Source: Trileptium ribeirensis
Lineage: Eukaryota > Nematoda > Enoplea > Enoplida > Thoracostomopsidae
Length of the DNA stretch: 64,000 bases
Direction: 5' to 3'
Assembly (NCBI GenBank): GCA_030248225.1
Contig: JASANE010018648.1
Coordinates: 16,394-80,393 of the forward strand
Both the position numbers and the translations under genes were made by a program. Position 1 is the stretch's first letter. The number at the start of each line of letters is the position of its first letter. Of the stretch, positions 24,150-35,900 are shown one piece after another. The notes under the pieces were generated by a model. The model did no database searches. It was not told where the DNA came from and was given only the letters and a program-made list of their open reading frames with translations.

Positions 24150-24529
24150 TGTGTTTGTGAAAATGACGAACAGTTTTCAATTTAATTTTTTTTAAAATAA
24201 CGGTTTCTACGTTTTTGACTGAGTGAAGATTTTTGGACTGTCTGCGCAAGTTACTAGTATTAAGTTTTACTGTGTCTTTAACAAGTTACATATCATTTTA
24301 TAAGCTTGATCGATCCCGGATGTTAAATCATCTGATCTTCTTATCGTTTGAAAACCAGACAAAATTCCGGTCCAAAACCATACGATGAACCTCAGTAGGA
24401 CGATCAGAATTATTAATAGTGCGTAGGATGTTGGGATCAATACATATATATACTTTCAGTAAGTTAGTAGTAAAGGTTGAGCATACGAAGTCGAATTACT
24501 TTTCATATAGAATTAATTAATTTAATTGA

Positions 24530-24910
24530 GGACCACACGTTCCTGGGCTGAAAATTTTGCCGGGGGTGCATGAACACGGGGCACCCCTGGTTCCGAAACG
24601 GGGGGCGCCCGTTGTTGCCAGGGGGCATTTTTCCAAGAGAAAAACGGTTAAAAATCGTGTCAGAAACACTGCCAAAATGGTTTTGATGGAGAGAAAAAGT
24701 GGTTTTGAAGCAAATTTTGACAAAATTTGCGAAATTTTTGGCTTCAGAACACAATTTTAGTACAAATTTTGATAAAATTTTATGTACTTTGGACCGATTG
24801 GAAACAAAAAAATTTCCGAAGAGGCGGTGAAGCGGGTGGAGCCCAAAATTTTGCCAGGGGGCATGAACCGGGGGGCACCTGTTCTAAACCAGACTGAACC
24901 GAAAAAACCA
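24530..24910 (+). repeat. Dispersed repeat 'R3', uninterrupted copy
   Basis: Begins near CTGGGCTGAAAATTTTGCC and ends near GGGGGCACCTG; the reverse complement matches both halves of the 7138-7850 copy. It holds the empty site (24661-24680) of the hAT-like MITE. G and C runs at its edges generate spurious proline-rich frames. Confidence 0.65.
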
Positions 24911-25456
24911 GAGCCCCCACCCCCTCCAATTTGGAGAGCCCAGCTCTCACCCACCAGCATGCTTTATACCTGCAGCTGAAAGCAAATTTTGAATGCCTAA
25001 GAATTAAGTTATCGTACATTAAAAATTTATAATTCCAATTTACAAGCTTTTCACTTGCAATATTAGCAGCGTAGCATAGATCCGCACAAAGTGAAACACG
25101 AACTGCTAATCAAACGATGTCAGAGTAACGGAAGTGAGAGAACTTTCGGAAAATTAAAGTTCTGGCTACTAAAGTACAGTACGTGCCAGAAATGACCGTC
25201 ACTTTGCGAGCAAGCCGCGAGCGACTGGCTCGCTCGAGATTTCGAAACTATTTAAATTAATAATACTATTTTTAGAATAAATTTGTGCAGAGCGACAGTC
25301 TTTTGTGGCGGGTACTATATAATGTGTTAATTCGGTAGTTTTTACAATAATTTGTTTTATAAGAAAGTTTACTGTACGTATTAAGTTGAATGTTAAACTT
25401 TTCGGTTAAAACGCTGAACGTTTGTAAAGGCATAATCTATCACTGTTTTATTTCAG

Positions 25457-25628
25457 ATGTAAACAATTCATTTCGTGCTAAGCCGCTAATGTATTTGCAT
25501 TTTAGATCTATGCTCAAGCAATACGCCGCCCGAATATGCGACTTTTTATACGAACCATTTCTACATTATTGGTTGTGGAAAGTGAGCGGTGCCGATTTAT
25601 TTCTAGCTAACAGGAATATGATTTCGCC
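25457..25628 (+). CDS. GDE1: GDE1 penultimate exon
   Basis: After acceptor TTTATTTCAG the frame, entered with one base carried from the unlocated upstream exon, encodes a segment ending ADLFLANRNMISP. It aligns with the GDE1 C-terminal region containing a second hydrophobic stretch (family pattern ...LxxDWxxHNxLWYxxGxxxxLxxxxxxSP). Here the match includes FLYEPFLHYWLWKVSGADLF. The exon ends TCGCC before GTGAGT, phase 2, and joins in frame to 26868, completing Pro. A second AG inside the exon at 25504-25505 is an alternative acceptor. Confidence 0.82.
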
Positions 25629-25897
25629 GTGAGTTATTTTTCTTTCTTTAATTTTTCGTCCAATATCTGCTGGCGATGTATATGGAGACGTACTGTATGA
25701 TCGTAATAAATTATAGCTTTTTCAGTCATATGTTTGCTTATGTATTCGCAGACCTGATTTTGTCTAAGGTTATCTGCAATTTAATTTTAAATTTTGCGTT
25801 TCTAATTTCATATTTTTAATGTGTTTTAAATTGTTGTTTCTGGGAAAGGTTACCTTTTTATTGCTTCGCTAAACTGTCTGAAAAGTGCCTGAAACAT

Positions 25898-26230
25898 CTA
25901 TAAACCACAAAATATCGAGCGCTGCACACAAATAATGTATGTAAGGCAAACCGTGGAAAAATTTGAGTTGTGCGATCGTAAGTTACTCTTTTCTTCAGGA
26001 ATAGGTAAAAGCTGTTCCAATCTCTGTCGGCCTGACCTAGTCATAGCGCGCCACGCTTTCGATGGATCAATTCTAGCCCCGAAATATTTATTCAATATTA
26101 ATATTACTAAATAAGATATACCGAGCGTCAATGCCAAAATTTGGCAATTTAATTGTTTTCTTATCAAAGGAACTGCTGTCAAAACTCTATGGTTGTTTGC
26201 CCACCGGATGCTTGGTGCAGTGGAGTTGTG
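25898..26230 (-). CDS. Unidentified membrane-like open frame, minus strand, in the last GDE1 intron
   Basis: Open on the minus strand from about 26230 to 25898. The translation contains a clear hydrophobic segment ILALTLGISYLVILIL followed by a basic/polar stretch with ARIDPSKAWRAMTRSGRQ and LLPIPEE. That arrangement (one membrane helix and a charged tail) is unusually protein-like, and a possible donor (AGAGTAACT) lies near 25985. No family recognised; an exon of an antisense gene is possible. Confidence 0.25.
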   Translation of the reverse strand, partial: HNSTAPSIRWANNHRVLTAVPLIRKQLNCQILALTLGISYLVILILNKYFGARIDPSKAWRAMTRSGRQRLEQLLPIPEEKSNLRSHNSNFSTVCLTYIICVQRSIFCGL

Positions 26231-26867
26231 ACTATTTCAGCTTGGATAGTATGTGAAATCATTGACACTGCTTTCGGTGCTGCGCGGAACTGACATCTGG
26301 TACGTGGTACCGGACCACTTGGGTCTCCGTAAGACATTAGACAATTTCGGCCAATGTTTTATGCGACTACGTGTACTAATTTCCTGTATTATGTATATCC
26401 AGTGTTGTCTACAGGTTACCAATGGTGCACCGAAATAATGCGGTTATACATTTCGCTTTTTCGCGAAAGCTTAAATTAACAGCAAGCCTACTTGAACCGT
26501 AGTGTATTGTAATAATCTTTCCAATAACTGAAAAAATATCGCTTGATATTGCTGGTTTTTTATGAAACAGTTTAGCTCAAATTAACGTATTGTGTCAGTG
26601 ACACCCTAAAGAAGCGATCTATCCAATTAACTATAATGCGATTTTATGTGTGTGCTTCCGCGTTTATCACTTGCTTGTCATGGCTATATTCAATAAGACG
26701 GTAAAATAAATTTTGAAATTCTTTGCTGCGGTGGGAATAACTTTTTCACATAAGTGAGTTGTTTGCTATATTTTACGGTGGTGATTGTGTGGTCCAGCTG
26801 TGTTGCTACTTCAATCTCTTGGTCTCAAGGCGTTACTGGTACTGTTGTATTATTAGTTGTTTTATAG

Positions 26868-27015
26868 AAACTATGTGAAGAAATGGCGTGAGCGTGGTTT
26901 GTATGTTATCGCGTGGACGGTAAACAATTATCATGAAAAACTGCATTTATGTCTTGAACAAAAAATCCCAATTTTAACCGATCGATTGTCGGATATATCG
27001 CCTCGAGAATTGTAA
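26868..27015 (+). CDS. GDE1: GDE1 terminal exon
   Basis: Acceptor TTGTTTTATAG, then A AAC TAT GTG AAG AAA TGG completes the Pro codon and reads NYVKKWRERGLYVIAWTVN, the GDE1 signature where the last barrel strand carries the conserved WTVN, followed by ILTDRLSDISP and a TAA at 27013-27015. The family's usual ITD(S/R) motif (here LTDRLSD) is present. With 869 nt of coding sequence placed and one exon missing, the protein would be about 340 residues, close to the family's usual length of about 330. Confidence 0.9.
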
Positions 27016-27780
27016 CTTTATTTTGGTATACGTGTTTCTATATAAGTATATACCGCACATTTGTTGCATATTCACCTGTACCTACTGTTATGGGTGGCAG
27101 AACTCAGCTGATTCGCTATTTACTACTGGCGGCCGATGCGTGCTCAACCATAACCTTAACGGTGCACGTTTCTACGATACGAGTCTGAAGAGCAGCTCCA
27201 TATCCTTTTGTATTGGACATTTTCAGGTTTCAGAGACAAGCCCACATGGACGTTTCCAACTTGATGTGCATCTCCAACTTATAAATTCAGGTTTTCACTT
27301 GAGAATTCAATGATTATTAATGAATTTTATGTACAATATAGTTTCATATTGTGTCATGGCCAGGGTGCCCGCTTCCACGGAAATTGAATACTTCCTCGAA
27401 ATTACAGTTTTGTAAAATAAAAAACAACAATTCATAGAATATTTGGGTCCACGGGGACAATTTATGGGTCATTTCACAAAACCATGTCATTTTAGTCATT
27501 TCATCGCACTTTTTGACCCATACCATCAGTCTTTTGGAAGGAAATATAATGTCGGTGTGAGATTTAGTAATAGCATGTCCTACGGTCATAATGAGGTATG
27601 GTGGACCTCTGTACCCCTAACAGCAAGCCAGAGGCCTTCAAACCGGGTTGGCCAAATAAAGCCTAAAACACATGTCCCACTACAAACGTTCGCCGTATCG
27701 CTTGCACGTGATACATAAAATGTGTTTCGTTTCAGTGTGATCCTTTGATATTTGCTAATATTTCCGCGAAAACTTGGGAG
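27016..27780 (+). other. GDE1 3' flank with candidate polyadenylation signal
   Basis: AATAAA at 27416-27421 is the first well-placed canonical signal about 400 bp after the stop codon. Beyond it there is no recognised feature. Confidence 0.35.
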
Positions 27781-27784
27781 TAAG

Positions 27785-28450
27785 CATCGACACTGAAGCT
27801 GACGTCAAGCGTCGGAAAATTTTTTTCGTGATATTATGTAGCCCCCCGACCAAGGTCAAATCTGGCAGCTTGCATGCGCTGTTAAGTAACGTCAAAGTGC
27901 ACTAGCGCCAAAAATGCTATGTAACGGTAATCGTAATCAGTACAGGTGTTATTGGAAAAAAGAATATCAGCGTCTGTCCATGTGTTGTTTGATTATGAGG
28001 TCGAAGGTCATAAAGTGCCAAAAATGGAGTATGCAAAATGTAGCCCCCCCCGACCTGATGAAAATTAAATTTAAAAAGCCAAATTTAGCATACAATCTTA
28101 CGATAGGCCGGATAGAAACATAGAAACCGAAGGTCGCAAGAAACATTTTAGTATACGTTCATCATCATTGCACCGCCGTGTCGTGCTGTTAACTGGGTAG
28201 CTAGGGAACCCTTCTGCCTGCCTTCACATCTATTCTTCGCATTGTTCTTGGCATGATCACCTAAATGCAAGCTAATCATAGATCAATTGTGTTTGTTTTA
28301 CAGCAGCAGCGTGTTATAATAAATCTAGAATTTCTAGAAGTAGCCAAAGTTTCACGCAATGTATGTCGTAGGAAGGTGTAGCCCTTCTGACCTGAAATGT
28401 AACTCCCTCTCCGACCTCAAGTGTAGCCCCCCCCGGCTAACACATATCGG
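27785..28450. repeat. Degenerate repeats with TGTAGCCCCCC motif
   Basis: The phrase TGTAGCCCCCC followed by a short spacer and GACC or GGC occurs near 27838, 28040 and 28425, with relatives at 28376 and 28400. Intervening sequence is only weakly similar. Nature unknown. Confidence 0.4.
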
Positions 28451-29770
28451 GGTGCCAATTTTTACAAGGCATGAGGATCTGCCTGAAATTTTTTGTCGTA
28501 CATCTCCCACGCATGGTTGGTTTGTGAGCATAAAATGGTATCAGTGGGTGCTGTCTCTGTTGCGCTAGAAAAACTTCTACGACAGGCTTGTTCTAAATTG
28601 GTCGATTTTTAACCATAAAAGGGCCCTAGCTGTACCAATTTTAGGTCGCAAGTCGTCCAAATGTTTTGCCCGTGACCCTTTTGGTCTGACTTGCATACAA
28701 ACAGACCATGGTTCACATGTCATCGCGTTACCCTACAGAATAATGACTTATTTCGGATTAAAATTTGACCCCCAGGGGAACTCTTTGCGACCCCTGTAGC
28801 AGGTTTCAGGTAGCTCGTTTTGCATAGAGACATCGATATTCGAATAATTCAGGGTTTTTTATGGCGGAAGGAGTCTAAACACTGTACGCACGAAAACGTT
28901 TCATTTTGGCTTCAAAAGTGGTGTTTCAAAATTACATGGTGTCGTGAAATGACCCTTATAAATTTTTCATGTCAGCCATTTTATTTACTGTTTGAAGCTT
29001 GTTTTAACTGGCGGGGTGCTGAACTAATCCTGATCAAAATACACAAGCCACACATAGGACTTAATAAAATAATTCTCTTATTATAAACATGATCGTACAC
29101 GGCTATAATAGTGTTTCCTGCGCTTGTAGATTTCTCTATATGACGGAAACCGTGTCAAAACAATGTTAGAAATTCATGGAAAATGCGAAAATTTAACTGC
29201 AAAACTAGATTTGGGCGGATACGCTACATTAATGAGTTGTATAGATAATACATAGTTAGTTTTTGGCTTTTGTTTTATCTCAGTATTATATTATGCATAT
29301 TTTGTTGTCACATTTCACAGATCCTGCGCAGAGTTTTAATACCAATCATTTACGTACAGTCCTGGACAAAATGACTGCAATCGAAATCGATCGATATCTC
29401 AATCGGTTGTAATTTCGTTTAATCGAAGATTTATAAATTTGAAATCTATTTAAACTAGCCGAGTGGCGTTTCCTCTTATAGCTTCGCTAGCCGCAAAAAT
29501 CTTAATTTCTTTTTTTGACCATCCGCGGAGATCGTGACTAATCACTGGCTAGATCTTTACAATTTTTATTTGATCACAAATGCAGTCTATTTGCGCCTTT
29601 TCATTGGACGCTAAACCTGCCGGCCACGTCTTCCGGGACAGGGTGCCAAAGGGTCAAGGGTCACATTTTATAATTTGGCCATTTAAGTATCGATCTTTTG
29701 CGACATAAGGGCCTTGCCGCGAAAAATGGATAACTTAATCTTAAGTTAAACTTGTAACTTGCAAAACGAT
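28451..29770. other. No recognised features
   Basis: Intergenic AT-rich DNA. An 88-codon frame at 28820-29086 has no recognisable domain. Confidence 0.45.
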
Positions 29771-29771
29771 G

Positions 29772-29903
29772 GGAAACGGAACGAGTGTGCTACTCTGCGC
29801 TTATTGAGCATTTGGTCGTTCCAAATTCAGGTCCCTAAGTCCGCTTAAAGTTCCATGATAGCAGTTATACTGACATTTCAATGACAACGTTACGTTCATT
29901 TTA
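29772..29903 (+). repeat. Left arm of a ~3.2-kb-spaced inverted repeat
   Basis: GGAAACGGAACGA..., TTCCAAATTCAGGTCCC and CATGATAGCA..ATACTGACATT here are matched in inverse orientation at 32866-32988, roughly 75 percent identical by eye over 120-130 bp. Confidence 0.65.
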
Positions 29904-30179
29904 GTCCTATATCAAAAAAGAAGATGTCTCAATTTCTTCTTCCAATAACCAAAAAGATAAAACTTATTGAAATTGTAAATCGCAAATTTTAAGAAAAATT
30001 TAAATTTGAAAAATGATTTTACGTAGTAGGGACCCTAAGACTTGCATAATTGATGTAAACGGCGCAGTTATTGCTTTTATCGTATTTAGTTACAGCGAAT
30101 ACCTATAGACACGTTCGATTACCTACATCTTTTTTGAAAGTGATGAATTTTCACTATTTTGGTGCCAAAATTTTGGTCT

Positions 30180-30548
30180 GGCACCGTCGCGCAGTGGTAA
30201 TAACACCTCCAATAAGTAGTTAAGACTATGAAATCAACTGGATTATAGGGTTGCATACCCCTATAGTCAAATAGTTCACACCCAACAGGCAAAAACTTGC
30301 TTTTTAAAAGTTCGAACTCGTTTCATCGAGTGCTCCAACTTCGCTGTTATGCATTTTTGCAAGAGATGTGTTTTCGTGCTAAAAATGTTGTATGATGTTA
30401 GTTACCCCAAAAAAGTGAAAAAATTTATATTTCAATTTTTTTGTTTGGTGTGAACTATGGGATTATAGGGGTTATTCACCCCTTTAAACAATTTGATTTC
30501 AGTGTTTTAACTCTATCTGCTATGTTACTAACTCTGCGCGACGGTGCC
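30180..30548. mobile_element. Candidate MITE with GC-rich inverted ends
   Basis: The left end GGCACCGTCGCGCAGTGG and right end CTCTGCGCGACGGTGCC are inverted; the similarity goes on with TAATAACA versus the complement of TGTTACTA. Length 369 bp. Two internal phrases GGATTATAGGGG(T) also occur. The left end resembles a tRNA A box (CGCGCAGTGGTAA) and GGGTTGCATACCCC lies 60 bp on like a B box, so a tRNA-derived SINE head is an alternative. No certain target duplication. Confidence 0.55.
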
Positions 30549-30867
30549 GGAGAAAACTTTTAGCGCCGGAAATAGCCAAATTTCGCCACATTTCCAATAT
30601 AAATGTATGGAGATCAAACCGAACGGTCTATGTAAAAATCATTTTTCAAATTATAATTTTTCGTAAAATTTGTGATTTATACATTTCAATAGTAAGTTAT
30701 TGTTTTTTTTGGTCAATGTAAAAAGAAATAAAGTCCTCTTTTTTGATAAATGACTAATGCATGAGTAAAAGGCGCCCCCTGCCATCCCTTTTTGACACTA
30801 TGTACAAATCACAGTTGCTAAGTCTTAGGGGTCTTTCTGCGTAAAAATCACTTTTCAAATTATAATC

Positions 30868-31912
30868 TTATAATGTAATTGCCGTATGTCTATGTGTCCC
30901 AAGTTTTGGATTTGTCACATATTTTTGATCATAACTTTTGAAAGTGTTTATGGATTTTTATGCGGTTTTTTGTTGGGTAGGAAATCGATATGGGAATGCA
31001 GGGACAATATTTTTGGGCACCCCTTATGTTTTTTCACAACCCACTCCCCTTGAAATAAAAAAATAGTGTCATTTTATACGTTTTAATGGTGTAACTTTTG
31101 AACTGCTTCCTGGATTTTGACGAACTTTTTTTGTTTCATTTCTTTAAGACGTGCCAAAAGTATCGACGAACTTTTGCAAAGCGGATGTACCCCTAATTGG
31201 GGGACACACCCTTTAAACTTTCTTATAATGTAATGTCGTATGTCTGTCTGTGTGTCCCAATTTTTGTGTCAGTCACATATTTTTGACCATGACTTAAGAC
31301 CGCTTATGGATTTTTATAAGGTTTTTGTTGGATAGGACATCGAATATGGGAATACACTGACACTATTTTTGGGCATCCCCTACACTTTTTTCACAACCCA
31401 CCCCCTTTGAATTAAAAAATAGTGTCATTTTATTGGTTTTCATGATGTAACCTTTCGACTGTTTCATGGATTTTGACAATCTTTTTTGTTTTATTTCTTT
31501 AAAACGTGCCCAAAGTATCGACAAAGTTTTGCAAAGGGGATGTACCCCCTACTTGGGGACCCCCTTTAAACTATCTTATAATGTAATTGCCGTATGTCTG
31601 TCTGTGTGTCCCAAGTTTTGGGTTTGTCACATATTTTTGACCATGATTTTAAAACCGTTTATGGATTTTTATGGGGTTTTTTGTTGGATAGGACATCGAA
31701 TATGTGAATGCACTGACACTATTTTTTGGCATCCTCTACGCTGTTTTCACAACCCACCCCCCTTTGAATTAACAAAATAGTGTCATTTTATTGGTTTTCA
31801 TGATGTAACTTTTCAACTGCTTCATGGATTTTGACAATCTTTTTTGTTTCATTTCTTTAAGACGTGCCGAAAGTATCGACGAGCTGTTGTAAATGGGATG
31901 TACCCCCAAATT
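30868..31912. repeat. Three tandem copies of a 354-bp unit
   Basis: Units start with TTATAATGTAATTGCCGTATG at about 30869, 31223 and 31577 and end with GATGTACCCC. By eye they are about 85-90 percent identical. All frames contain stops. Confidence 0.9.
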
Positions 31913-31913
31913 T

Positions 31914-32165
31914 TCATCATTTTAACACATCCATAAGGGTATAATAGTGTTTTCGACATTTTAACACATCCATAAGGGTATAATAGTGTTTTCGACATTT
32001 TAACACATTCATAAGGGTATAATAGTGTTTTTATCATTTTGACACATCCGTAAGGGTGCGATACTGTTTTCGACATTTTGACATATCCGTAAGGGTATGA
32101 TACTGTTTTCGACATTTTGACACATCCGTAAGCGTGTAATAGTGTTTTCGCTATTTTAACACATA
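31914..32165. repeat. 39-bp minisatellite, about six copies
   Basis: Unit CATTTTAACACATCC followed by ATAAGGGTATAATAGTGTTTTCGA, repeated directly. Because 39 is divisible by three, the minus strand stays open and would give a 13-residue repeat; this looks like a by-product of unit length. Confidence 0.9.
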
Positions 32166-32865
32166 CCAAACGAGGGATGAAAAAACAGAGTAATTTTGTA
32201 TTTTTTTACAAATATCATAACTTAAAAAATACTGTTTGCGAAAAACGGGGCCGCATGCCCATTCTGCCATACTACCGGCGCGAAGCGGACCGAAGGCCGG
32301 CTTTCGCGCTGGTTTTTCTTAAAATTTGGTGATATATAAATCTCAATAGTAGGTTATTGTCTTTTTGGTCACTGGAAAAAGAAATAAAGTCTTCTGTTTT
32401 GATAAATGACTGATGCATGAGCAAACTTAAAAGGTGCCCCCTACCATCCCCTTTTGATACTATGTACAAAACTGTTAGCGAACAAAGAATTCTTTGCAAT
32501 ACCCAATTACAAATTCAAAAATTTCCATTCGCGAACGCAGATCGAATTGCTAAGTGCAATTGCAATTACTAATTGCAAAACGGTGTAATTTCCATTCGCT
32601 AACACAATGCACCTATTTGCTATTTGGCCAAATTCGCTTCGCAACGCACAATGTGGCAACTAGCGTTCCGCATTTTTTCGTTACCCTACACATTTCGTTA
32701 TATTATTGATAATACGTGTAGTTCGCTAACTTAACATGTTACGTGCAGGTTTTAAAATATGAACGGGGTAATTTTTGTTAATAATCTAGTACGCCGAACA
32801 AGCGATCGCCAATCGTTAATGACAGAAGGGGATGGTAGGGGGCGCACTTTAAGTTTACTCATGCA

Positions 32866-32988
32866 TAAAATAACCATAAGGTTGTGATTGAAGTAATGTC
32901 AGTATATTGCTATCATGGGACGTGGGACCTGAATTTGGAACGAAAAATTAGTTAATATGCTCAGAATAGCCACAGTCGTTCCGTTTCC
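32866..32988 (-). repeat. Right arm of the inverted repeat begun at 29772
   Basis: Reverse complement matches 29772-29903. The match stops at the ATTTTA next to 32866, exactly where the H1-type end begins, consistent with insertion of the H1-ended element at a TTA inside this arm. Confidence 0.65.
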
Positions 32989-35900
32989 AGTCGCTCTGCG
33001 AGTTACTACTTTAGCTGCTTGGAAATCCAAAAATATAAATATATTGAAAAGTCGTTTAATCGAAATTTCGTTTAAACTAAGTCCGTCGAAATGTCGATCA
33101 ATTATTTTTGTGCCTATTTCTTGCTGTGACAGTACGATATAGTTTTCACGCTGGAAATTTCTGTTTTTGGTTTACGTTTTCCGCTAGAATTTGTGGACAA
33201 AACAACGACACTAATGAACACTTTATTCAAAACATTGCTGTCCTATCCAACAAAACGACTGACGCCTATATTAATACTAAACAAGAAGATAGAGATTTGT
33301 CTCATTAAGATTATGGGTCAAGTGAAGTGCTGTTAAGATTAAAGTGAAAGCACTGCCAACGTATTAATAGCTTGCATTATCGCCACGGGGTTGTAGAATG
33401 TATAATCTAACAGACGTGAACTTCACAAAGAATTAAGCATCAATCACGTTGCATGAATAGGTGCGGATATATACATGGTTACTGTGTATTGAGACACACA
33501 ATGTGCATATATATAGAGCATAAAAAGCTTTACAAAACGATACCCAAAAACAGATATAGCCCGAGCGGCTACGGACATATTTATTGACGTTTTCGTGTGC
33601 TTTGAGTATTATGATCGCATTAAAAACCACTTTTGATCGAAATCCACATCCTAAAAGAGCAGCATAGCAAACGGTTTAGATTATTGTTTTATGGGTGCCT
33701 ATTTGCTCTACAAGATGGACAATTGGACAGTTATTGACACCGATTGTCAGGATGCAATATAAAACATAATTTTTCGAAACAGATAGGATTTCAAAATAAT
33801 GAACTATTGGGCGAATCAATCCGCCCAGTCAAAGTTGGTTACACCAGTCACCCTAAACTCAATAAAATGCATATTGTCAAGTATCCCCACTATACGGCTA
33901 GTAAGAATTAATCGCTTCGCCTGTTAACGTTGAAGCCAGATCACCCTGATAAAGGCACTGGGTAGTTGCGCAATGGCGCTTTCTTCTCCATATAGAATAC
34001 TGGCCTTTGTCCGTCTTCATCGTTGTTAATGCGGTGATGACACAACAAAAGGCTCATTATCTATTGATCTGCATTCAAATCATATGGTAGTATTATTTAG
34101 GCACTATAAGCAAACAGATCTACTTTTTGGTGAAATTTATCATATTAGTTAGCGTTAGAATTGATTGTGTAATTTTGAGCAAAGAATAGGCCACAATAGA
34201 GATTATATAATCAGCCACCTAGGCTGGTTTCGCCCTTACAATACTGATTCCTCATCATGTTTGCACAATGTGATATGTCATGTCATCAATATTTGAACCC
34301 ATGGCTTCGGGAGGCTTCAAAATAGGGTGTCGGCTCAAACCTTGGCCGAATCGAGGGTTATATGAGCCTAATTTTCTGATATATGTCAAGATCCCATAAA
34401 ATTGAGATAAAATCGTCAGAGGCAGAATGGGACTTGGGTTGAAATGTTTCATCATTACCCAGAACATTTAAGTGGTGATAACCTTTTGTCACAACGTTAC
34501 CAAAGGTATTTGGTTACACCTTGCCGTCTGTATTGATTCGGCACTTAGGCTCTTATTGCCAACTACCGTTGGTAGTAGGCCCTTGTGTCATTTAATTAAG
34601 ATTACATAGCTAGTGCAAAAATTTCACTATGTAGCATTTGATCATCATGACTCAGCAGCGGGTGGTGGGATCGGTTTCACGATTGCTCAAAATTTTTGTC
34701 TTGATGCGTTCTAGCGATAAATGTACAGCTCGTCTATCGAAACGGAGCGAGCGGAGTTTCCACTGAGGGCGCTAGGGGGAAATCGTGAAAATTTCATTTT
34801 TATCTGCTTGTGTCGCGCATAACTCCTCTTCGGGTTGATGGAGCTCGATAATTTTTGTCGATTGCAAAAACGAGGGAGATATTGAACGCGAATAGCTCCG
34901 ACCCAATCTTCGGGATCCAAATGTCAAAAAAATATTTCTTTAAGGATTATTTGCCCATACGGCCACGGGTTTTCGGCAACCCATATCTCGGGACAGGATT
35001 CCCATCGAAAAAGTGAAACCACTAGCGGAATCAGCTCACCAATAACTACAACTTTGCTGGCCATGACTTTTTGTGCGACCACTCCATGGGTAGCTCGAAT
35101 ACGGTAGCCGTCCCTTTGCCAGAAATATCGACAGAAGTTCGACATGTTGTTGCGTGTTTTTACCTTACAACGAGCGTCCATTAGTTTATCAAACGCGTTG
35201 AATACGATGGTTTAGCTATTTTGGGTCAAACTTGACTATATTATACTTTTTCCTAGGTTTTCAATCGACGAACCCAATTTCTAAAATGTATTGACTTTCC
35301 ATTTGTTTAGTTATATATTGCTGGCAGGGTGTCAAAAGGTTTATTGGTTTAACGGCTTTGTTATCTAGAGTCCACCAGAACATTTTATATCTTTTCAGAT
35401 GTTTTCATTGGATTTAGGGTCAATGAACTCGATTACCAGAATAAAATTTGGTTACGAATTGAGAATGGTCTATATGGTTTTTACTGCTGAGTATGATGTT
35501 CGGTTTTAGAGACTAGCACGAATGCTTCGTGTGATTTCAGTTTTTGATTGGTTTAGGGTTGATGTGGTTTTAGGGTTTTCAATAGGTTCAGGGTTACAGA
35601 TGTATTAGTGTAGTACACCTGTATATACATCAAACAAGGCCTGTTACAAGTGATTTCACAAAAATACCACTTGATGAACCATGCACGCTCCGTTTCACAG
35701 TTCGAATTTTAGTCAGAGCTTCGAAAAGTAAGCCTTGTATTAATATCTCGTACACACTAAGCCTGTGTCAATGTCGGACATAGAAACCGCTAAGAGCCAC
35801 GATCATTGACATAAATTTATGTATTACCCTGTTGAGTTATCGTGAATCCCTGCTATTTCATGGTGTTAGCCGTATAATTCCAGGGTATGTACTGAGCGGT

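Larger units (their letters stand above)
30758..32865. mobile_element. Composite element with Harbinger-like H1 ends
   Basis: TGCATGAGTAAAAGGCGCC at 30758 and the inverted end GGGGGCGCACTTTAAG with TTTACTCATGCA up to 32865 are both H1-type TIRs. They are flanked by TAA at 30755-30757 and 32866-32868, which is the expected TTA/TAA duplication. A second left-type end lies inside at 32414 (TGCATGAGCAAACTT), preceded by a copy of the same ~110-bp flank that precedes 30758. The element may therefore be 2.1 kb, or a 452-bp H1 copy (32414-32865) with a tandemly duplicated left part. It contains the 354-bp and 39-bp arrays. Confidence 0.55.

Noticed and set aside
31849..32169. 106-codon minus-strand frame with a 13-residue repeat (YGCVKMSKTLLYP)
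   Set aside because: It is the 39-bp minisatellite read in a frame that stays open because 39 is a multiple of three. No start context, domain or flanking coding sequence.
35530..35600. TTTAGGG and TTAGGGTT phrases suggesting interstitial telomere repeats
   Set aside because: Only a few scattered matches without a regular period; not an array.
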